A stretch of 10,987 nucleotides of DNA from Candidatus Aerophobota bacterium (GCA_030616535.1 JAUWXE010000030.1:1-10987); one strand, 5' to 3'. Shown: positions 1 to 5,691, counted from the first letter of the stretch. Translations and numbers: made by a program. Notes: a model not told the origin generated them from the letters alone.

Positions 1-369
1 TACCACTGCCCTTACTGCTTCACCGGCAATTATCCCAGTTCCTGGAGAAGCGGGTTTAAGGAGAACCTTTGATGCCCCATATTTTCCTATAACCTGGTGA
101 TGAATGGTATTATTTTTCAGAGAGATATAGACTAGATTTTTTTCCGCCTTTTTTCGCCCCTTACCTATAGCCTCAATCAACTCTTTTGCTTTACCTAAAC
201 CCACACCTACCCGTCCACTGCGGTTACCTACCACCATTAAAGCATTAAAACCAATAGTTCGACCACCTTTAACTACAGTAAAGACTCTCCTTACCCTTAT
301 CAGCCTCTCTTCAATCTTTTCCTCTACAGGTTCTTCTACCTTTATATCTTCTTCTATAGCTTTTTCCAT
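1..369 (-). CDS. rpsE: 30S ribosomal protein S5 (partial, C-terminus beyond window)
   Basis: S5 is a 30S protein of the decoding/mRNA-entry side, important for translational accuracy. The frame is open from an ATG at 369-367 to the window edge, giving 123 residues; about 40 C-terminal residues should lie outside. Residues 1-20 are an acidic leader rich in Glu. From about residue 21 the family pattern is clear: ERLIRVRRVF, then VVKGGRTIGFNALMVVGN (33-49) and GRVGVGLGKAKE (52-63) of the N-terminal double-stranded-RNA-binding-like domain, then KYGASKVLLKPASPGTGIIA (96-115) entering the C-terminal domain. AGGAG lies 8 bases before the ATG and supports the start. It follows rplR in the spc order but after an unusually long 100-base gap. 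The usual next gene, rpmD, would be outside the window. Confidence 0.96.
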   Translation of the reverse strand, partial: MEKAIEEDIKVEEPVEEKIEERLIRVRRVFTVVKGGRTIGFNALMVVGNRSGRVGVGLGKAKELIEAIGKGRKKAEKNLVYISLKNNTIHHQVIGKYGASKVLLKPASPGTGIIAGEAVRAVV

Positions 370-416
370 TCTTCGCACTCCTGTGGGAAAAAGGGGACGT
401 GATTATTTTTTTCTTT

Positions 417-435
417 TATCAGCGAATTGCTGATA
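417..435. repeat. Inverted repeat, 7-base arms and 5-base loop
   Basis: TATCAGC (417-423) and GCTGATA (429-435) are perfect reverse complements around GAATT. GCTGATA is directly followed by GCTGAATGCTTA, a partial tandem copy of the GCTGA core. This pattern looks like a fragment of an intergenic repeat. Its position just upstream of rpsE means it would be in the mRNA leader between rplR and rpsE. Confidence 0.6.
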
Positions 436-436
436 G

Positions 437-447
437 CTGAATGCTTA
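437..447 (+). repeat. 11-base word shared with rpsS-rplV gap (copy 1)
   Basis: CTGAATGCTTA here is the exact reverse complement of TAAGCATTCAG at 5272-5282. The two copies fall in the only two large intergenic gaps of the window, which argues for a common repeat family rather than chance, though 11 bases is short. Confidence 0.5.
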
Positions 448-469
448 CGAAAATACAACTTATGTCTGG

Positions 470-838
470 TCAAAACTTAATTCCTTGGGCCCGCATTCCC
501 TCTGCCAAAGCCTTTATCCGTCCATGATAAGGATAACCGCTTCTATCAAAGACGATTTCTCTTATTCCTTTAATCTTTGCTTGTTTTCCTAACTTTTCTC
601 CTAATTTCTTCGCTATCTGAAGGTTCTTGGCGCAATATCCACTCCCCGGTATATCCTTTAAAGAGGAAACGCAGGCTAATGTCTTGTGCTCCTCATCATT
701 TACCAATTGAGCATAGACATATCGGTTACTTTTATATACGGAAAGCCTCGGTCTATCCTTTAGACCCCGGATCTTTTTCCTCACTCGTTTTCTTCTTTTC
801 TGTCTAGCTAGATACTTCCCTTTGGCGTGAGATACCAT
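470..838 (-). CDS. rplR: 50S ribosomal protein L18
   Basis: L18 binds 5S rRNA and anchors it, with L5, to the central protuberance of the 50S subunit. The 122-residue product has the usual length. It shows the basic N-terminus (KGKYLARQKRRKRVRKKIRG), the RPRLSVYKSNRYVYAQLV strand near residues 29-46 and the C-terminal FDRSGYPYHGRIKALAEGMR segment typical of the family. The start is ATG at 838-836 with GAGG 8 bases upstream; the stop is TGA at 472-470. It lies 22 bases after rplF and is followed by the long gap before rpsE. Confidence 0.97.
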   Translation of the reverse strand: MVSHAKGKYLARQKRRKRVRKKIRGLKDRPRLSVYKSNRYVYAQLVNDEEHKTLACVSSLKDIPGSGYCAKNLQIAKKLGEKLGKQAKIKGIREIVFDRSGYPYHGRIKALAEGMRAQGIKF

Positions 839-860
839 CTTGGATTCCTCACCAATTCTA

Positions 861-1406
861 TTATTTTGTCACTAATGCAGCTTTACCTACCTTGCGTCTT
901 ATCACTTCTCCTTTATACCTAATACCCTTTCCCTTATAAGGTTCAGGTTTCTTTACAGCTCTAATCTCTGCTGCAACTTCTCCTACTTTTTGCTTATCAC
1001 AGCCAAAAACCCGAATTGTATTGGGATTGGAAACTTCTATCCCTACATCTTCTGGACATGTATACCTGACAAGATGGGAATATCCTACCCTCAAGGTCAA
1101 AATCCCATTTTCTAAGGTAGCCTTGTATCCCATCCCCACAATCTCCAGAATCTTGTCAAATCCTTCTGAGACACCCTTCACCATGTTGAAAATGAGGCTG
1201 CGAAGCGTCCCGTGGAGAGATTTACTACGTTTATCTTCATTAAGTCTTTGGACTAAAATTTGCCTATCTTTGATAGCTACCTTAACTACCGACGGTATCT
1301 CTCTTTCCAGTTCACCTTTGGGGCCTTTTACTTTAATCCTACTTTTGTTTACCTCAACTTTTACCCCTTCTGGAATCAGAATGGGCTTCTTACCAACTCT
1401 TGACAT
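861..1406 (-). CDS. rplF: 50S ribosomal protein L6
   Basis: L6 sits near the factor-binding region of the 50S subunit by the sarcin-ricin loop. The chosen start is ATG at 1406-1404, giving 181 residues that begin MSRVGKKPILIPEGV, the standard N-terminus. A TTG two codons earlier (1412) is in frame but lies too close to the AAGGGA Shine-Dalgarno, which is about 8 bases from the ATG. Two repeated L6-type domains are present; the C-terminal one ends with the RNA-binding signature PEPYKGKGIRYKGEVIRRK. The gap to the rpsH stop is 25 bases. Confidence 0.97.
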   Translation of the reverse strand: MSRVGKKPILIPEGVKVEVNKSRIKVKGPKGELEREIPSVVKVAIKDRQILVQRLNEDKRSKSLHGTLRSLIFNMVKGVSEGFDKILEIVGMGYKATLENGILTLRVGYSHLVRYTCPEDVGIEVSNPNTIRVFGCDKQKVGEVAAEIRAVKKPEPYKGKGIRYKGEVIRRKVGKAALVTK

Positions 1407-1431
1407 AGTCAAATTCCCTTTCTATTCGGAG

Positions 1432-1830
1432 CTACCATACATTACAAAGAATCTCCCCTCCTACTCCCGTCTTCCGTGCCTCCTCACCTGTAAGAATTCC
1501 CCTAGGTGTAGAAAGGATGCAGATCCCCAACCCATTCAATACCCGGGGAATCTCATCCTTTCCGACATATCTTCTTTTACCCGGCTTGCTGACCCGCTCT
1601 AAATGTGTAATAATCCTGTCTTCATTCTCCGAATACTTCAAATATATTTGAAGTATTCTTTTCTTTCCTCCGGCAGTGATGACACGATGCCCCTTTATGA
1701 ACCCTTCTCTTTGTAAAACTCTAGTTATAGCTTCTTTTAGGTTGGAACTCGGAATTTCAACTTTAGCCTTTGACAAAGCATTAGCATTTCTAATTCTTGT
1801 CAACAAGTCGGCAATAGGATCAGTAAGCAT
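1432..1830 (-). CDS. rpsH: 30S ribosomal protein S8
   Basis: S8 is a primary 16S rRNA binder of the central domain and, in E. coli, the feedback repressor of the spc operon. The 132-residue product starts with MLTDPIADLLTRIRNAN and ends with the signature STPRGILTGEEARK plus TGVGGEILCNVW, where the family binds RNA. ATG is at 1830-1828 with GGAG 8 bases upstream; the stop is TAG. Its codons 58-67 (RILQIYLKYS, a conserved strand) contain a perfect 28-base palindrome, listed separately. It is in its normal place between rpsN and rplF. Confidence 0.97.
   Translation of the reverse strand: MLTDPIADLLTRIRNANALSKAKVEIPSSNLKEAITRVLQREGFIKGHRVITAGGKKRILQIYLKYSENEDRIITHLERVSKPGKRRYVGKDEIPRVLNGLGICILSTPRGILTGEEARKTGVGGEILCNVW
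1631..1658. repeat. Perfect 28-base palindrome inside rpsH
   Basis: GAATACTTCAAATA (1631-1644) is followed immediately by its exact reverse complement (1645-1658). In the mRNA it could form a 12-base-pair stem with a UAUA loop. It spans codons 58-67 of rpsH without disturbing the conserved protein sequence. The bases just outside (C1630, T1659) do not pair. There is no U-run after it, so it is not a terminator. Function unknown; it may be chance helped by local AT-richness. Confidence 0.8.
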
Positions 1831-1859
1831 CTCATTATCTCCCTTAGGAGCCTAGGTTC

Positions 1860-2045
1860 TCACCAGCTGGCCTTTTTAACCCCGGGCAGAAATCCATTGT
1901 GAGCCAGGTGACGAAAGCAAATTCGGCAGAGAGCAAATTTTCTCATGTAGCCCCTAGGCCGACCACAAATTTGACAGCGATTATATCTGCGAACTTTAAA
2001 TTTTGGTTCTCTCTTCGCCTTTTCCATTAAGGCCTTCTTCGCCAT
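1860..2045 (-). CDS. rpsZ: 30S ribosomal protein S14, zinc-binding (type Z)
   Basis: S14 belongs to the head of the 30S subunit. This is the short, zinc-ribbon form: 61 residues with C24-x2-C27 and C40-x2-C43 (CQIC and CRIC), which coordinate Zn in the family, and the standard end FLPGVKKASW. The long, cysteine-free form found in E. coli has about 100 residues. Start ATG 2045-2043; GGAG lies about 12 bases upstream, slightly far. It sits between rplE and rpsH as expected (often also named rpsN). The intact cysteines suggest zinc dependence. Confidence 0.97.
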   Translation of the reverse strand: MAKKALMEKAKREPKFKVRRYNRCQICGRPRGYMRKFALCRICFRHLAHNGFLPGVKKASW

Positions 2046-2083
2046 TGGCCCAATATTCTCCTTTTCCTCTAAAATCCGGATAG

Positions 2084-2656
2084 CTAAGCTTCTAAGTTGC
2101 TAGAACTCGGCGAAGCTCTTTTTTTAAAGGGCATACCCAGATAAGCGAGAAGCTGCCTGGCTTCCTCATCTTTTTTGGCCGTAGTTACTATGGTTACGGA
2201 TAAACCCTGAACCTTCTCCACTTCTTTATACTCCAGTTCAGGAAAAACTAATTGTTCTTGCAAACCCAGAGTAAAATTACCCCTTCCATCGAATTGATTG
2301 GCAGAAACACCTTGAAAATCTCTGATTCGGGGTATGGCTAGATTAAATAACCTCTCCAGAAATTCGTACATTCTATCTCCTCTAAGGGTGACCTTACAGC
2401 CTATAGACATACCTTCTCTTAAGGAAAACCCAGCGATGGACTTTTTAGCTTTGGTCATAATGGGCTGCTGTCCACTGATCAAAGCAAGACTCTTTTTAGC
2501 TACATCAAGAGATTTGGAATCCTTCTTAGCATCACTTACTCCCATATTAAGACAAACCTTCTCCACCTTGGGAATAGCCAGGGGGTTCTTATAACCAAAT
2601 TTTTTGATCATCAAGGAAACAACATTTTCTTTGTAAAATTTCTTTAATCTAGCCAT
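2084..2656 (-). CDS. rplE: 50S ribosomal protein L5
   Basis: L5 contacts 5S rRNA and the P-site tRNA in the central protuberance. The product has 190 residues, about 10 more than the usual 179-180; the extra is a Ser-rich C-terminal tail (KKRASPSSSNLEA). Family patterns include NPLAIPKVEKVCLNMGVSDA in the N-terminal third and QFDGRGNFTLGLQEQLVFPE in the second half. ATG at 2656-2654 follows the rplX stop after one base, so translation is probably coupled; the upstream purine run GGAG is too far to be a strong site. Confidence 0.97.
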   Translation of the reverse strand: MARLKKFYKENVVSLMIKKFGYKNPLAIPKVEKVCLNMGVSDAKKDSKSLDVAKKSLALISGQQPIMTKAKKSIAGFSLREGMSIGCKVTLRGDRMYEFLERLFNLAIPRIRDFQGVSANQFDGRGNFTLGLQEQLVFPELEYKEVEKVQGLSVTIVTTAKKDEEARQLLAYLGMPFKKRASPSSSNLEA

Positions 2657-2657
2657 C

Positions 2658-2984
2658 TTAATCTATTACTTCTCCACACTTTTTACAAAATCTTAATTTT
2701 TCTTTCTCTCTTGGCGATTTTGGTAGAACCTTAACTCCTGTCCTGGTTCTCTTCCCGCACCTTGGACATATGAGCATTACCTTGCCGGTAAAAATGGGGG
2801 TTTCCCTTTCAACTATTCCACTCTCCTGGCCCCTTCGAGTAGGTTTAATATGCCTTTTGGTAATATTAACTCCCTCAACAACCAGTTTATTTTCCTTGGG
2901 GATCTTTTGAATTACTTTACTTCGCTTTTCTTTATCTTTGCCAGAGATGACCACGACCTCGTCGCCTACTTTTATCTTCGTCAT
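2658..2984 (-). CDS. rplX: 50S ribosomal protein L24, with C-terminal zinc ribbon
   Basis: L24 starts folding of 23S rRNA during assembly and lies near the exit tunnel. The 108-residue product opens with a KOW motif (KVGDEVVVISGKDKEKRSKV, residues 5-24). The C-terminal part carries C73-x2-C76 (CPRC) and C100-x2-C103 (CKKC), a probable zinc ribbon found in many bacterial L24 but not in E. coli. ATG at 2984-2982 has AAGGAAG upstream. A 45-base gap to rplN contains a hairpin listed separately. Confidence 0.97.
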   Translation of the reverse strand: MTKIKVGDEVVVISGKDKEKRSKVIQKIPKENKLVVEGVNITKRHIKPTRRGQESGIVERETPIFTGKVMLICPRCGKRTRTGVKVLPKSPREKEKLRFCKKCGEVID

Positions 2985-3019
2985 CTATCTTCCTTTTTCA
3001 ATTCAGAGCTTTAAGTCCC

Positions 3020-3039
3020 GGTTCTATTTTCATAGAACC
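3020..3039 (-). promoter_or_regulatory. mRNA hairpin with GAAA tetraloop at the rplN/rplX junction
   Basis: On the transcribed strand GGTTCTAT and ATAGAACC form a perfect 8-base-pair stem closed by a GAAA loop (GNRA type). The rplN stop codon TGA lies where the stem meets the loop. CAGAG just upstream could also pair with CTCTG about 12 bases after the stem. No U-run follows, so it is not a terminator. It could affect coupling or mRNA stability; this is inference. Confidence 0.5.
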
Positions 3040-3398
3040 TCTGGAGCTAGGGAAATTATCTTCATGAAATTCTTTTCCCGCAGTTCACGGGTCACAGGAC
3101 CAAAAATCCTTGTCCCACGTGGATTTCCTGCTGCATCAATCAGTACCCCGGCATTATCGTCAAATCTTATATGCGAGCCATCGGGGCGACGTAGTTCCTT
3201 TTTCGTCCGAACCACCACCGCCCTGACTACCTCACCCTTTTTTACTTCGGTATTAGGGAGAGCCTTTTTCACCGACGCTATTATTACATCTCCTATCCGA
3301 GCATACCGCCGAGCGGAACCTCCCAATACCCTTATGCACATTATTTTTTTTGCACCGGTATTGTCAGCAACTGTTATTTGCGTTTGGGACTGAATCAT
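3030..3398 (-). CDS. rplN: 50S ribosomal protein L14
   Basis: L14 lies at the intersubunit face of the 50S subunit, near L19, contacting 16S rRNA. The start is taken as ATG at 3398-3396, giving 122 residues from MIQSQTQITVADNTGAKK, exactly the usual length; an upstream in-frame start would add 14 residues that do not resemble the family. The ATG overlaps the rpsQ stop as ATGA, with AAGGAAAG upstream. Signatures: VADNTGAKKIMCIRVLGG and the C-terminal GNPRGTRIFGPVTRELR. First gene of the spc block, but here joined directly to the S10 block. Confidence 0.97.
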   Translation of the reverse strand: MIQSQTQITVADNTGAKKIMCIRVLGGSARRYARIGDVIIASVKKALPNTEVKKGEVVRAVVVRTKKELRRPDGSHIRFDDNAGVLIDAAGNPRGTRIFGPVTRELREKNFMKIISLAPEVL

Positions 3399-3676
3399 TT
3401 TGTCATTTCTTTCCTTACCAGGATCTCGGTCACCCGCCAATGCTTATCTTTGCTTAAAAGTCTGGTTTCCACTATTTTCACCACATCTCCTTTTAGGCAT
3501 AAGTTCTTTTCACCGTGAGCTTTTATTCTTTTTCTCCTGTTTATCCTTTTTCCATAAAGAGGATGGGTAAATTCACGGCTAACCATAACCACCACGGTCT
3601 TATCCATTTTATCACTTACTACCTGACCCATTCTTTCCTTAGGATTTTTTCTCTGAATCTTTCTCACCTTCATCAT
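3395..3676 (-). CDS. rpsQ: 30S ribosomal protein S17
   Basis: S17 is a primary 16S rRNA binder with an OB fold. The 93-residue product shows GQVVSDKMDKTVVVMVSRE followed by THPLYGKRINRRKRIKAH, the typical sequence of the OB strands. Two ATG codons stand in tandem at 3676-3674 and 3673-3671; the first overlaps the rpmC stop as ATGA, and GAGAG is directly adjacent, so the second ATG (92 residues) is equally possible. The C-terminus overlaps the rplN start. Confidence 0.96.
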   Translation of the reverse strand: MMKVRKIQRKNPKERMGQVVSDKMDKTVVVMVSREFTHPLYGKRINRRKRIKAHGEKNLCLKGDVVKIVETRLLSKDKHWRVTEILVRKEMTK

Positions 3677-3855
3677 CTCTCAGAAAGCAATGTCTTTATC
3701 CTGGCTATGGTTTTTCTCACTTTTCTGATTTGAGCCGGATTTGCCGCCCTTCCCTGGGCTGCCTGTATTCTTAAACTAAATAACTCAGCCTTAAGCTCTT
3801 TAAAGCGCTGATAAAGATCTTTCCGGGATAAATCCCTCAGTTCCTCAATTTTCAC
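3673..3855 (-). CDS. rpmC: 50S ribosomal protein L29
   Basis: L29 is a small two-helix protein next to L23 at the tunnel exit, part of the docking site of nascent-chain factors. The 60-residue product reads KIEELRDLSRKDLYQRFKEL, then LFSLRIQAAQGR and IRKVRKTIARIKTLLSER, matching the family along its length. The start codon is GTG (3855-3853), overlapping the rplP stop as GTGA, so translation is likely coupled to rplP. Confidence 0.96.
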   Translation of the reverse strand: MKIEELRDLSRKDLYQRFKELKAELFSLRIQAAQGRAANPAQIRKVRKTIARIKTLLSER

Positions 3856-4274
3856 AGTATATCCTCATCGGAAGAAATAATCCTTGTCTTAAGGGGAAGT
3901 TTGTGGGAAGCTAAACGAAAAGCTTTCTCAACTCTCCCACCCTCTACTCCTCCAAGTTCAAAGAGAATTCTTCCCGGCTTGACCGGTGCTACCCAGAAAT
4001 CGGGTTCCCCTTTACCCTTTCCCATTCGAGTTTCCAAAGGCTTCTTTGTAACAGCTTTGTCAGGAAAAATTCTGATCCAGAGCCGTGCTTCACGTCCTAT
4101 GGCACGGATTATAGCAACTCTACTCGATTCTATCTGACGAGCAGTTATCCAACCAGCTTCCTGAGCTACCAACCCGTATTCGCCAAAATTTAATTTTCTC
4201 CCTTGCGAGGCCTTACCTTTCAAACTACCTCTTTGGCTTTTTCTATATTTAACTCTCTTCGGCTGCAGCCTCAC
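3852..4274 (-). CDS. rplP: 50S ribosomal protein L16
   Basis: L16 contacts the A-site tRNA elbow and is needed for late 50S assembly. The 140-residue product has the N-terminus RLQPKRVKYRKSQRG and the signature RIFPDKAVTKKPLETRMGKG plus KPGRILFELGGV. The start is GTG at 4274-4272, inside rpsC: a strong GAGGAGG (4290-4284 on the minus strand) stands 9 bases upstream. The overlap with rpsC is 26 bases. The stop overlaps the rpmC start. Confidence 0.96.
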   Translation of the reverse strand: MRLQPKRVKYRKSQRGSLKGKASQGRKLNFGEYGLVAQEAGWITARQIESSRVAIIRAIGREARLWIRIFPDKAVTKKPLETRMGKGKGEPDFWVAPVKPGRILFELGGVEGGRVEKAFRLASHKLPLKTRIISSDEDIL

Positions 4275-4926
4275 TTTCGAATTCCTCCTCCCTCAATGTA
4301 GGTAAAACCTCTCCCTTGCATATCCATACTTTCACTCCAATGCACCCATAAGTAGTATGAGCGGTGGTAACCCCATAATCGATATCTGCCCGTAAGGTAT
4401 GCAAAGGAACTCTTCCCTCCTTCATCCATTCAGTTCTAGCTATCTCTGCTCCAGCAATTCTTCCTTTACAGGCAATCTTGACACCCTCTGCTCCAAGCTC
4501 CATTATGCGAGAGATGACTTCCCTCATGAGCCTTTTCGTTCCAATTCTTCTGCCTAGCCGAAAGGCTATCCTTTCGGCAACTAATTGGGCATCTAAATCA
4601 GGCTGAGTTACCTCCTGGACATTCAGGAAGATCTTGCCATCGGTTATTAACCGTTCCAGATCCTCCTTTGTCTTCTCGATGGTCTCACCTTTTCTGCCAA
4701 TAATTATACCAGGACGAGCAGCAAAGATATTTACCCTTACTTTATTAACAGCTCTTTCTATCACAATTTTTGAAATATTGGCTTTTTTGAACTTATCTTT
4801 AATAAAATTGCGGATCTTAAGGTCATCCTGAAGACACAAGGCATAACCCTTTTCTTCATACCACCGACTCGTCCAATCCCTAAATATTCCCAGTCTTAAT
4901 CCTCGCGGGTTAACCTTTTGTCCCAT
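4249..4926 (-). CDS. rpsC: 30S ribosomal protein S3
   Basis: S3 lies at the mRNA entry of the 30S head, with S4 and S5 in the helicase region. The chosen start is ATG at 4926-4924, giving 225 residues beginning MGQKVNPRGLRLGIF; a TTG two codons earlier is in frame but touches the GAGGAGG site, which is 7 bases from the ATG. The N-terminal KH domain has the GRKG loop at 77-80 within ARPGIIIGRKGETIE. The C-terminal domain is complete, and the protein ends in an acidic tail (EEEFESEAAAEES) whose codons also supply the rplP Shine-Dalgarno site. Confidence 0.97.
   Translation of the reverse strand: MGQKVNPRGLRLGIFRDWTSRWYEEKGYALCLQDDLKIRNFIKDKFKKANISKIVIERAVNKVRVNIFAARPGIIIGRKGETIEKTKEDLERLITDGKIFLNVQEVTQPDLDAQLVAERIAFRLGRRIGTKRLMREVISRIMELGAEGVKIACKGRIAGAEIARTEWMKEGRVPLHTLRADIDYGVTTAHTTYGCIGVKVWICKGEVLPTLREEEFESEAAAEES
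4284..4290 (-). promoter_or_regulatory. Shine-Dalgarno of rplP inside rpsC
   Basis: GAGGAGG on the minus strand lies 9 bases before the rplP GTG. It is encoded by the Glu-rich end of rpsC and is what makes GTG 4274 the preferred rplP start. Confidence 0.75.
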
Positions 4927-4928
4927 TA

Positions 4929-5261
4929 TCAAACCTCCTCAAGAATTATGGTAATGTGCGAGCTCCTTCGTCTCATTAAATCAGCTCTACCCCTAGCTCT
5001 CGGCTTCGTTCTTTTCAAAGTAGGTCCTTTACCAACCACGGCCTTTTTAATATAAAGACTATCCGAATTTAATCCAAAATTATTCTTAGCATTGGCTAGA
5101 GCCGATTTTAAAACCTTTGCCACTTCAACCACAGTACCTTTTCGGGTAAAACTTAGAATCTCTACCGCCTCGCCGGCAGGTTTACCTTGGATAAGGTCGG
5201 TAACCTTTTTCACTTTTAGAGGGGATACCCGAATATATTTTGCAACTGCTTTCACTTCCAT
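4929..5261 (-). CDS. rplV: 50S ribosomal protein L22
   Basis: L22 binds all domains of 23S rRNA and its extended hairpin lines the nascent-peptide tunnel. The 110-residue product shows AKYIRVSPLKVKKVTDLIQG at the N-terminus and, in the hairpin and final strand, KPRARGRAD (86-94) and SSHITIILEE. ATG is at 5261-5259. The upstream site is AGGGTCTTTAA, a modest Shine-Dalgarno that appears to be one copy of a 9-base repeat whose other copy (preceded by the better GAGAGAGGT) lies 95 bases upstream. The gap to rpsS is an abnormal 145 bases. Confidence 0.97.
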   Translation of the reverse strand: MEVKAVAKYIRVSPLKVKKVTDLIQGKPAGEAVEILSFTRKGTVVEVAKVLKSALANAKNNFGLNSDSLYIKKAVVGKGPTLKRTKPRARGRADLMRRRSSHITIILEEV

Positions 5262-5365
5262 TTAAAGACCCTAAGCATTCAGTAGGTTACTCATTGTTGA
5301 AAGTTAAACACTTTTGAATATGTAATCTTTTAGAAAACCTTACCTATTACAAGAAATTAAAGACC
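5262..5365. repeat. 9-base direct repeat flanking an 86-base segment
   Basis: TTAAAGACC occurs at 5262-5270 and again at 5357-5365, bracketing 5271-5356. The size matches a target-site duplication. The bracketed segment shows no clear terminal inverted repeats. In the minus direction the distal copy is preceded by GAGAGA, forming GAGAGAGGTCTTTAA, which would be a well-spaced ribosome site if ATG followed as it does after the proximal copy. Confidence 0.45.
5272..5282 (-). repeat. 11-base word shared with rpsE-rplR gap (copy 2)
   Basis: TAAGCATTCAG on the plus strand is the reverse complement of the word at 437-447. It lies at the edge of the 86-base bracketed segment, where an element end would be expected. 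Confidence 0.5.
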
Positions 5366-5381
5366 TCTCTCGTCCTCACTT

Positions 5382-5400
5382 CTTAATCCTTAATTCTTAG
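5382..5400. repeat. Short heptamer tandem (CTTAATC/CTTAATT/CTTAG)
   Basis: Two near-identical heptamers and a partial third stand just downstream of the rpsS stop. On the minus strand they read CTAAG-AATTAAG-GATTAAG. Too short to name; it may be the remnant of a simple intergenic repeat. Confidence 0.4.
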
Positions 5401-5406
5401 GCCCTC

Positions 5407-5691
5407 TTACTTCGGTGCTATAGTTCTTTTTGTATGTGCTCCGTGACGACCAAACTTCCGGGTAGGGGAAAATTCACCTAATTTATGTCCTACCATGTCC
5501 TCAGTGATGTAAACGTTATGAAAATCCTTCCCATTGTGAACAGCCATAGTATAACCCACAAAATCAGGGATAATCATTGACCTACGGGACCATGTCTTTA
5601 TGGGCTTTTTTGTCCCTTCTTTTTTCATTCTTTCCACTTTTTTCAAAAGAGATGCCTCTACATATGGACCCTTCTTGATAGAACGCCCCAT
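5407..5691 (-). CDS. rpsS: 30S ribosomal protein S19
   Basis: S19 lies in the 30S head with S13 and contacts the intersubunit bridge to the 50S central protuberance. The 94-residue product reads MGRSIKKGPYVEASLLKKV, then IKTWSRRSMIIPDFVGYTMA and the signature MVGHKLGEFSPTRKFGRHG. ATG at 5691-5689 is preceded by GGAGGT with a 6-base spacer. It begins 13 bases after the rplB stop and is followed by the unusual 145-base gap. Confidence 0.97.
   Translation of the reverse strand: MGRSIKKGPYVEASLLKKVERMKKEGTKKPIKTWSRRSMIIPDFVGYTMAVHNGKDFHNVYITEDMVGHKLGEFSPTRKFGRHGAHTKRTIAPK

Larger units (their letters stand above)
370..469. other. 100-base rpsE-rplR intergenic gap with small repeats
   Basis: This is the second-largest gap in the operon; most neighbours are separated by 0-45 bases. 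It contains an inverted repeat (417-435), an 11-base word shared in opposite orientation with the rpsS-rplV gap (437-447), and the rpsE Shine-Dalgarno near 379-383 on the minus strand. On the transcribed strand the inverted repeat is followed by an A-rich, not U-rich, run, so it is not an intrinsic terminator. No coding frame of note and no good promoter are seen. I infer that short repeat DNA has entered here. Confidence 0.6.
5262..5406. other. 145-base rpsS-rplV intergenic gap, probable small insertion
   Basis: This is the largest gap in the window, at a junction that is normally a few dozen bases. It contains a 9-base direct repeat at 5262-5270 and 5357-5365, the 11-base word shared with the rpsE-rplR gap, and a heptamer tandem at 5382-5400. 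No coding frame, good promoter or U-tailed hairpin is visible. I infer insertion of about 86 bases between the rplV Shine-Dalgarno and its start. Confidence 0.55.

Noticed and set aside
401..435. T-run beside an inverted repeat as an intrinsic terminator
   Set aside because: The T-run precedes the stem on the plus strand and becomes an A-run after it on the transcribed strand, so neither direction gives stem plus U-tail.
417..465. Possible promoter for rpsE in the 100-base gap (TTGTAT, 17 bases, TATCAG on the minus strand)
   Set aside because: Only 3 of 6 and 4 of 6 consensus matches, and the -10 overlaps the inverted repeat; expected by chance in AT-rich DNA.
1021..1602. 193-residue open frame on the plus strand
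   Set aside because: It runs antisense to rplF and rpsH, resembles no family I recognise, and has the biased composition of a shadow frame. The minus-strand genes are certain.
3399..3440. N-terminal extension of L14
   Set aside because: The extra 14 residues lie within rpsQ and do not match the strongly conserved L14 N-terminus.
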